Made by a program: the position numbers and the translations under genes. From Alectoria sarmentosa (lineage: Eukaryota > Ascomycota > Lecanoromycetes > Lecanorales > Parmeliaceae): DNA of 64,000 bases. The stretch is from NCBI GenBank assembly GCA_009733775.1, contig WOGZ01000141.1, forward strand, positions 1 through 64,000, in the 5' to 3' direction. Of this stretch, positions 56,828-64,000 are shown in pieces (within the stretch, counting starts at the first letter, position 1; the number at the start of each line of letters is the position of its first letter). Below the pieces are notes generated by a model that saw nothing but the letters and a program-made list of their open reading frames with translations, had not been told where the DNA came from and did not search any database.

Positions 56828-58532
56828 ATGGTCAATGTCCGAGGCCGCAGCAGGGGCTGCCTTACGTGCCTTGATAGACACGTGGGATGCGGTGAGTTTC
56901 ACGTGATCACAGCGACTAAGCTACGACCATGATGCACCCTCTAATCGCTGCATAGATCAACGAGAACCTACCTGTCTCAATTGCCAAAGGGCAGGTCTGC
57001 GCTGCCAAGGCTACAGAGGCTTACCGATTACCTTGGACAGACACGTCCAAAGACTCCATCAAACCATCCGCACACAAGGACTCGTGTCTGGGCAGGCAGA
57101 AGTCGACGACGACGAAGGATTGTTACTGGTCAATCACCATCCAACTGGGGCTGCACAACAACCATTGCGCAATGCCTTAGACTCGAACCAAAATGGCATC
57201 GTAACAATCAGAACAGGACCGCCACGAGGCAGGCCTAAGAAATCTTTACAAGTGACAAAGAAACCGACCGAGGTAGTAGCCAGACCGAGTACCTTCATCC
57301 AAAGCCCACCTATGCCCTTCGAGTTGAATCTCTCGGCTTTCCAAGCACCAATCTGTGTCACTTTTCTGGTACAGAATTTCCTTGGGCACCTGGACACCGG
57401 AAGAAAATCACTTCTACCCGCTTGGGATGTGGACAACGTCTCCGGAACCGCAAGGTATTCCATAAATGCATTAGCATTGGCTTTCTATGGGAAAGCTCAT
57501 CATCAACAGAATATCATTCAACAGGGCGCCGAATGCTACGGGAAAGCGCTCCTCAAACTGGCACATGATCTCCATGACCGTAACGCCATGTGGTCCTCTT
57601 CCGTGTTGCTTTCATCCATCTTGCTGGCTCGCTACGAATTAGTGGCATCGACCGGCTCCGAAGGTTGGATTCAGCATGCAGGGGGTGTCGAACGTCTATT
57701 CCAGGCTCGGGGACCAGGGCGTCATCAATCCCTTGAAGAGCGTCATATCTTCGAGGCAGCTCGACCTATAATTGCCATCAAAGCAATCACAGACTGCAAG
57801 CGGACCTTTCTTGACCAGGAGGCTTGGCTTACACTTCCCTGGGCACAAGATCCTGGCCAGAAGTCTTTTATGAACCAACTCATCGACATCTTCTGCATCA
57901 TACCCGGTCTTCTTGAAGATTCCAAGTCTTTGCACTCAAACACATCATTTATCTGGGACTTCACGACTCCAACAAGTCCCTCTACCGGCACGCCTGCGAG
58001 GCAAGATCCTCGACTTGTAGATTTACGCCAACGGACTCAAGAATGCTACATCAAACTACGGACGTGGAAGGAGGCCTGGGATAGAAGCCACCCTTCGGCC
58101 GTGCAATCAGTGAAAATATCCTACTTCCCACGGTCAGACCTCAAATTTCCTGAAGACATCTTCAGCTACGCCATCACCTTTCCCAACTTTCTACGCGCCA
58201 ACGAGTACCAGCTATACAACACAGTCGTGTTCTTCCTATCCACTTTGATGCTCTATGTCCCTCCAGTATCTCCGGACGAGCTTCAAGTGTTCCCGGTCTC
58301 CGAACTTCTTGGCCAGCGTTGGGAGGCCGCATACAACATCTGCCGCGCCGTACCCTACGATCTGTTCGAGAAACACGGCGGCAGCGGCGCGTACCTGCTG
58401 CTGTTCCCGCTTCTTACCAACCTGAGGCTTTTCGGGGAGGCAAGCGACGAGGGCAAATGGATCAAGCAGGTACTGGAAAGCATTGCGAATAAGTGGGGTC
58501 TGGAGGGCGAGAGGAAATATATGGCCATCTGA
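56828..58532 (+). CDS. Zn2Cys6 transcription factor (two exons)
   Basis: Model: join(56828..56891,56956..58532), 546 aa. The 64-bp intron (GTGAGT...CATAG, phase 1) splits the zinc cluster. Together the exons give C11-x2-C14-x6-C21-x6-C28-x2-C31-x6-C38, the complete pattern of fungal binuclear cluster DNA-binding domains. The usual basic RxKxKC segment reads LDRHVGC, less basic than normal. From about residue 110 on it matches the fungal-specific regulatory region typical of such factors (SILLARYELVASTGSEGWIQ, AGGVERLFQARGP). These act as nuclear activators or repressors. No biosynthetic cluster is adjacent, so the target is unknown. Confidence 0.85.
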
Positions 58533-60442
58533 AGGGTAGCGAAATTACTCAACATTCTCCGATTAATGGACCAGAGGGAGCGGCCGTCTCCAGACTGGCC
58601 CCGGAAGCAGCTCCTGGGTGCGTCATCCGGGGCCTCGCTGCTACGTGGAAGAATGTGGCAGGATACATCATGCGGACTGTACAATACTCTCAAGAAATAC
58701 TGACCCTTCTAAGAGCTGATGGTTTTGGGGTCCCTCTCTGTCTCGTCGAATCACATCACCTTCATCCAGCCTACGATTCGGCTCAACCTAAAAGAGATAA
58801 AGGCCTGCTTGTCAGCACTAAGCGCCGAGTCAATCAAGCCTACAACAAAGCCGAATGCCATTCAGTAGCAAGCACCATGCTCTATTCCCTCGACAGCCCC
58901 TCACGAACATTTCTCTCGACCCGACCCATCACCAAACCCCAGGGTGCCCGACTGTACCATCTATCCCTACCCCAACAGCACCCCATCAAACGAAACAAAC
59001 AAAAACATTGATCTCATTCACCACTTCACCGCTCGACGCTTGAATTCGCGACAAGACCTCGCTCTGGCACCATCTTACAACCAAAAGCTTTAGCCCGCCG
59101 GCCCTGCTTTTGCAAGTCAAGGACTCATCTACACAAATGGGCACACCACCTGCAGTGTAGCGGCGAGACTCTCAAACTCATCCTCACCACCGACTATAAT
59201 TCGAAAATGCACCAGGAATACCGCGGATTTCCAACCCACAGCCCTGAATCCACCCTTTCGCACCTTACAGCAAATCACTAGAACCCAAACCCCCACCGGC
59301 TACCTTCAACTCAGACCCCAACCAGCAACCTCCAATCCAAACTCCAACTAAACCCGCCCATCCCTCCTTCCCCTACCCGACCAACTTCGTCATCGTCGTC
59401 ATCGGTATCCACCACGCCCCCACCCTCTCCTGCAGCAAGCACGACTTCCTTCCACCGCCTCCACGCGTCCATACTCCCACCCATCTCCTCCAGCTCGCTC
59501 TACCACATCACACCACCACATCCACCACCATCCCTTTCGCTACCCTCGACGCTGCAACCTTCTCCCAAACGACCATATCAGCCAACGAGCCGCTACAATG
59601 ACCCAGCGGCCTTCCGCCTCATATCCAGCCATAGGAATAGCAAGGCTACAGCATTTGTGCTATAATACTTCAGAGCAGCATGCGCGGGTGCTGCGAGAAA
59701 TATACCTAGCGGATGTATCAAAGGGAGGGAGGAGCGGAGGAACATCACACTGCCATGAGGAGCGTGGAGGCTCTCCAGCGCTGTAATGGGGCGATGATCC
59801 ATGTGATGAAGACAGAAGATAAGATGAGCGTAACGGGAAATCAGTCAGGGCCACATGTGCAGAGGGAAGGAGTCGCGTCAAACGTGTGCAATTCCATCCA
59901 CTCCAGTGCTCAGACAAGGCTTACATCAGCCGTATCTTCCAGTCAGATCTAGTGCACATATCCAGCTAAAAAAGATAGATAGATAGATAGATAAATAGAG
60001 CCAGCAAGACCTCATCTCATCTCCCGCCATTCCATCGCCTTCCCTCCCCAAAAAAATCAATCATCCCCTACCCTCCCCCCCCCCCCGCCCCAAACAAGAG
60101 CGCCCTCCAATCCCCACTTAAACCAATCAAGCGCCCTTCCAACCACGCAACCAGCTTACGATGCCGAGCCAACCCAATCCAATCCAATCCCGAAAAAGCC
60201 ATCCCATCCTCGTCAACCAACACGAGCACATGAAAAACGCCCTTGCCAAACCGAACAGCTCCAACGACTCCTTCACCTTCCGCCCCGACTTCCTCCTCTC
60301 TGAAGGAAGAAAGGATCTCTTTCAACGCTATAGTGGATAGAGGAGAGGGAAGGTGGGGGATTGGGTTGGGCATTGGGTAGGGGCTATGGCTGATGGGTCG
60401 TTCCTTAAAATTGAGAGATTTTATTGCTGGGTATGGGTATGA

Positions 60443-60521
<79 letters not shown>

Positions 60522-61278
60522 GGAGCTGTGATGGATGTAGTCGATGAGGATGAGATATTGGCCGCGGCAAAGGAAGGAAGGAAGGAAGGAAGGAAGTCGG
60601 GTTGTTGGCGAGATGTCGTGTGATGGGAGAGAGTGTGGGGCCAACTCGGCTTATGACGGGTGGATGAAGCCAAGGGGGCACGTTGAATCAGCATTCGCAG
60701 CGACGACTTTCTGCAGGGGCCTCTGGTATGAATGACTGTTGTACATTTGGTAGAGCGGAGCATCTTGGAGATAAGCTCCTGGAAGCGACAGCACGCCTAC
60801 GGAGCTGACAGAGTGTAAACGGTGCAGTTCTTCAGAAAGCTGCCACATTTACCAAGACGTCCAATCCCATTGGTATCAAGGGAGAGCGAATATAGTGCTC
60901 AAACGGCCTATGTGCAGAGTTCACTGCGCTCGCGGGTTGTAGGTGTTATTGAAAGTATGAGACTTGGGGAGCAGGCAAAGGTCACATCAAGTGACAGCTG
61001 ATTGGTTGGGAGGGAGGGATAGCTGGTACCAAAGGCGCAAAGGTTCCATAGAAGCCAAAACGGACCGTACCGAGACAGTGCAGTACGGCACGGGTCAGAT
61101 GATATGAGCCGGCCTTTCTTTGACGGGGTTTAGCTAGGGAATGCAACAGATAGACGAAGAGCACAGTCGATCTGCTGCAGCATGTAGACCGATCCCCGTT
61201 GAACGGATACGGGCAAGGAGATGCGAGCGGAGTACAAAGACCAGAAGCAGGATCCCAGAATCTGATCAAGGTCTACCA
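58533..61278. other. Intergenic with simple repeats
   Basis: No confident gene in 2.7 kb. From about 58.9 to 59.6 kb and 60.0 to 60.3 kb the plus strand is C-rich and G-poor; it becomes G-rich at about 60.34 kb. A 231-aa minus frame (60068-60763) is built around the hexanucleotide repeat (Pro-Tyr run), though its end (GVFHVLVLVDEDGMAFSGLD) reads protein-like. Other repeats are AGAT at 59969-59996 and GGAA at about 60570-60596. Confidence 0.45.
60429..60519. repeat. (ATGGGT)n hexanucleotide array
   Basis: About 15 units of ATGGGT, with one ATGAGT variant near the left end. It is G-rich on the plus strand. The unit differs from the ascomycete telomere repeat TTAGGG. A short imperfect run of the complementary unit lies at about 45888-45912. 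Confidence 0.9.
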
Positions 61279-62145
61279 TCACCCCCAATGAACAGGTATG
61301 TCGGCATTCGATGTCCCATCGCTCAATTTCGTAATTCTAGCAATAGGCCATTTGCCGAGCATCTTGACGCTCCTCGGCGTCGTCACCGAGACACATTTCA
61401 TGACGTCCCTATTCTCCATTGCCCACATCACCTGAGACTTTGCCTCGTTAATATTTTTCGGAGGCCTCTTTTTGAAAGTCATGTCGGTGACGCCAGGCAC
61501 CGCCAACATCGTTGTCCCCTTGGGCATCGCCGCCAGGATGGAATCCGGGTTGAGGTGCATGCAGTTTGCAAGGGCCCAATCGACCGTACGACCACCGCTG
61601 CCGTTTGCCTTTTGGTGAAGATGAAATTCCATACGGCATCCTTGCAGGATGTATTTGTATGAGATTGCCAGTACATGCCGAAGAAAGGCCGGAGTACAAG
61701 AAGTGGTAAGATGGAGTTCCTTGCCCCGGCCAGCTCGAGTGAATGGTTTGTGACATTTTGGTTTCAAGGTTTTTTCCAAAATTTCGACGGGCCCAGGATC
61801 AGGAAAGGTTTTGATACAATACACTTTAGGTCCTGCCTCTGCCAGGTAGTCGAGAGGTTTGAGGCGTTGCAAAGCTTGTGATAAAGTCATGGTGGCGACC
61901 TCATTGCTCCCCTTGTCAACGAGCTTCAGCGATATCTCTTTTGCGCGTGGATAGATCTTTCTTGTGATGGTGGCTAGCTGTGCCTTTGCGATTTCCTCGT
62001 AATTCACGAATAAATTGTGCACGAGGTGCAATGCACGGCTTCCTTGGAATGGAGTCGGCCTTGGAGCGCGGCGCCGGATGAGAGATAGCTGTGTATGGTG
62101 AAGCCGAAGATAAGCCCTTATGGAGTAATCAGACAGCATCTCCAT
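61279..62145 (-). CDS. IF-3-like protein, probably mitochondrial
   Basis: A 288-aa single exon. The first 40 residues are basic and free of acidic residues after position 6, as in a mitochondrial presequence. Residues 72-110 (EISLKLVDKGSNEVATMTL) resemble the IF-3 N-domain start, and KELHLTTSCTPAFLRHVLAI then resembles the IF-3 C-domain (KEI-x-L, then a helix). Initiation factor 3 helps the small mitochondrial ribosomal subunit select the start codon; the yeast counterpart is Aim23. The similarity is by eye and moderate. An unrelated protein is possible. Confidence 0.5.
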   Translation of the reverse strand: MEMLSDYSIRAYLRLHHTQLSLIRRRAPRPTPFQGSRALHLVHNLFVNYEEIAKAQLATITRKIYPRAKEISLKLVDKGSNEVATMTLSQALQRLKPLDYLAEAGPKVYCIKTFPDPGPVEILEKTLKPKCHKPFTRAGRGKELHLTTSCTPAFLRHVLAISYKYILQGCRMEFHLHQKANGSGGRTVDWALANCMHLNPDSILAAMPKGTTMLAVPGVTDMTFKKRPPKNINEAKSQVMWAMENRDVMKCVSVTTPRSVKMLGKWPIARITKLSDGTSNADIPVHWG

Positions 62146-62677
62146 GCGATGATCCTCAATTAAGGATCAGCAAACAATAGTTACACCCATTTTGCATATT
62201 GGATTGAAAATCAGAGAGGACGATCTAGCCATCTTAGGCAAAGCTCATCTGAGCGCCAAGGACTCGAATGCCTTCAAAGTGTGGGGTCAATGTGCGCTTT
62301 GCTCTATCCCTTGCGAGGAACAAATCACCAAGGGACAACTACCTAATTCTTCGTCTTTAGGAGCCACTTTCCTTTTAATGTAGGCTCTCTTCCGAGTCAG
62401 TGGGGGGTCGATTGATATTCAAGAATGAAAGCATCTAGACTCGGAGTTGATTCGGTGTTCGGACATCGACTTCCACCCCACCCATGGCCAGAAGGATCTG
62501 AGAAACACCACACCGCGAGTATAAAATCTCATGTTAATCACACTATCCCGCACCTTCTCTCATAAACCTTTACCGCACTCATCACGCTTCAGAGTGCTTC
62601 CCATTCTCCCCTCATCCTTCCCTGCTCTCCACCGCCAGCAATCAACCACCTCAACTCTTTTCTCAATCGCAGCCAGG
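62146..62677 (+). promoter_or_regulatory. Promoter and leader of the dehydrogenase gene
   Basis: A TATA-like GTATAAAAT lies at about 62518-62526. The ATG at 62531 is only a few bases downstream of it, so transcripts starting 30 or more bases further on would begin translation at ATG 62678. The 62531 ATG would add 49 Ser/Arg-rich residues. Confidence 0.5.
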
Positions 62678-63670
62678 ATGCCCTCCCGCTACGCCGCCGT
62701 TCACCAAAACTCCAAAGGGCCCGGAGATGCCCGCCCCACGGCGCTCGACATCGTCAAGGATGAAGGGCTGTCAGGAAAGCTCGCGGACAAAGTCGTCCTC
62801 ATCACGGGCTGCTCTTCGGGCATCGGCATCGAGACCGCCAAAGCTCTCAACACTACACACGCAAAACTCTTCCTCGGAGTGCGCGACATTGCCAAGGGAC
62901 AAGCCGCCCTATCAGACATTCTGAAGCCAGGACACGTCGAGCTCTTGCAGATGGACCTGAACTCCCTCGACAGCGTGCGTTCGGCAGCCGAGGAATTCAA
63001 GCGGAAAAGCGAGACTCTGAATCTACTCATCAACAACGCAGGCGTCATGGCGACACCGGAGGGCCAGACCGCCGACGGATTCGAAACGCAATTCGGTACC
63101 AACCACCTCGGGCACTTCCTGCTCTTCCAGCTGCTGAAACCCACCCTCCTCGCCTCCTCAACGCCCCGATTCAACTCCCGCGTCGTCTGCCTCTCCTCCT
63201 CCGGCCACCGCGGCGCCGGCGTCCGATTCGACAACAACTACAATTTCGAAAAGGGCGATTACGCGCCCTGGACGGCGTACGGACAGAGCAAGACGGCGAA
63301 TATCTACATGGCGAATGAAATCGAGCGACGCTACGGCGCAAAGGGCCTCCACGGGCTGAGCGTGATGCCCGGCGGGATCATGACGGGACTGCAGGTGCAC
63401 GTGAGGGATCAGATCGCGGCCGGGTTGGACGCGGCGCGGAACTACATGAAGAGTCCGGAGCAGGGCGCCGCCACGACGGTGTATGCGGCGCTGAGCCAGG
63501 AGTGGGAAGGCAAGGGTGGACGATACCTGGAGGATTGCCAGGAGGCCGAAGAGACGGATGATGCTTCGCCGTTGGCGGCGGGATATCACCCTCGGGCATA
63601 CAATGAAGAGGGCGAGAAGAAGCTATGGGGGGATTCATTGCAGTTCGTGGGGATCAAGGAAGATAGATAG
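62678..63670 (+). CDS. Short-chain dehydrogenase/reductase
   Basis: 330 aa from ATG 62678. Classical Rossmann-fold SDR: the nucleotide-binding motif TGCSSGIG (43-50), NNAG (119-122), the catalytic Ser region LSSSGHRG (about 172-179) and the active-site YGQSK (Y201, K205) followed by a PGG turn. The overall form resembles retinol-dehydrogenase/WWOX-like members common in ascomycetes, which reduce or oxidise small carbonyl or alcohol substrates with NAD(P). The substrate is unknown. All catalytic residues are present. Choice of start is argued in the leader entry. Confidence 0.9.
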   Translation: MPSRYAAVHQNSKGPGDARPTALDIVKDEGLSGKLADKVVLITGCSSGIGIETAKALNTTHAKLFLGVRDIAKGQAALSDILKPGHVELLQMDLNSLDSVRSAAEEFKRKSETLNLLINNAGVMATPEGQTADGFETQFGTNHLGHFLLFQLLKPTLLASSTPRFNSRVVCLSSSGHRGAGVRFDNNYNFEKGDYAPWTAYGQSKTANIYMANEIERRYGAKGLHGLSVMPGGIMTGLQVHVRDQIAAGLDAARNYMKSPEQGAATTVYAALSQEWEGKGGRYLEDCQEAEETDDASPLAAGYHPRAYNEEGEKKLWGDSLQFVGIKEDR

Positions 63671-63725
63671 GCTAGTACCGTTCATGCCTTTTGGCTTTGC
63701 GGTAGCTGCACTGAAAAAAAAAAAT

Positions 63726-63941
63726 CTATACCAAGTCCTTGAGGCCTCCTTCCTCTTCATGAGCTACCCCGCCCTTGACAGCCACCGAGTCATTCCTTTC
63801 AAGATATCCCGGAGCCCCATCGCCAGCCATCCTTTCGGTCATAGCAGCATCCTCCTCTCCTGCAAACAGCCGGTCAAAGTCCTCCAGCTCTCTTCCTTTG
63901 CTTTCGGGAAAGAACACATAAATGATCGGTACCCAAATCGC
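63726..63941 (-). CDS. MFS sugar-type transporter, 3' exon only
   Basis: The last exon of a gene that continues beyond the window. After acceptor GGGTAG it reads AIWVPIIYVFFPESKGRELE, the end of TM12 and the PESKGR signature of sugar-porter MFS transporters, then an acidic cytosolic tail ending at 63726. It is tail-to-tail with the dehydrogenase, with only 55 bp between the stops, including an 11-base A run. Confidence 0.8.
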   Translation of the reverse strand, partial: AIWVPIIYVFFPESKGRELEDFDRLFAGEEDAAMTERMAGDGAPGYLERNDSVAVKGGVAHEEEGGLKDLV

Positions 63942-64000
63942 CTACCCATACATACATCATCAGTATTTTCCTTGACGGCCGCAGCTTCCCAGCCTTCAAG

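Noticed and set aside
60068..60763. 231-aa minus frame with a Pro-Tyr run
   Set aside because: The run is only the translation of the ATGGGT array. The tail reads protein-like but cannot stand as a gene alone, so it is mentioned only in the intergenic entry.
62531..62677. Upstream in-frame ATG of the dehydrogenase
   Set aside because: It lies directly at a TATA-like box, so it is probably not transcribed. A mitochondrial presequence there cannot be fully excluded.

Overview
The window looks like a chromosomal segment of a filamentous ascomycete (Pezizomycotina). The evidence is short GT-AG introns (48-113 bp) with CTAAC/CTGAC-like branch sites, fungal families (Zn2Cys6 regulator, WSC domain, ABCG transporter, Ctr copper transporters, Rds1-like ferritin fold, MFS transporter), and an extremely AT-rich block next to ordinary sequence, as left by repeat-induced point mutation (RIP). 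Dothideomycetes is a guess from the look of several proteins. All exon joins were read by eye from splice signals and frame continuity. I recognised no rRNA, tRNA or CRISPR array.

Layout. 1-2.0 kb: RIP-like AT block containing a 355-bp tandem repeat and a second repeat with a palindrome. 2-9.6 kb: an intact two-exon SET gene, an unidentified relic, a broken Ctr copper transporter and an intact three-exon Ctr gene. 9.6-17.9 kb: gene-poor, with one RING-finger gene and a diverged tandem duplication. 17.9-25 kb: a secreted protein, a decayed AIM9-like phosphotransferase, a secreted ferritin-like (Rds1-type) protein and a frameshifted SET pseudogene. 25.9-34.6 kb: an F-box-like gene, a divergent pair of paralogous secreted-protein genes that both carry a disabling lesion, a small two-exon gene and a secreted WSC protein. 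35.4-40.3 kb: a half-size ABCG transporter and a secreted protein. 40.3-47 kb: gene-poor, with coding relics and a broken Ser/Thr-rich secreted protein. 47.2-53.5 kb: three consecutive minus-strand multi-exon genes; two are clear paralogs with an HExGH-x29-GEAG putative zinc-peptidase motif, and the third is a probable divergent member that has lost it. 55-64 kb: a small gene, a Zn2Cys6 regulator, an IF-3-like gene, a short-chain dehydrogenase and the 3' exon of an MFS transporter.

Two themes stand out. First, gene decay is common: at least six loci keep recognisable exons but carry frameshifts or stops, and several stops are TAG/TAA, as expected from C-to-T change in CAG/CAA. Second, gene duplication followed by divergence or loss recurs (Ctr, SET, the 28-30 kb pair, the 47-53 kb cluster). 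The 47-53 kb cluster is the best candidate for an undescribed family: conserved exon lengths and intron phases link the members, and the third keeps the fold markers but not the metal-binding motif.
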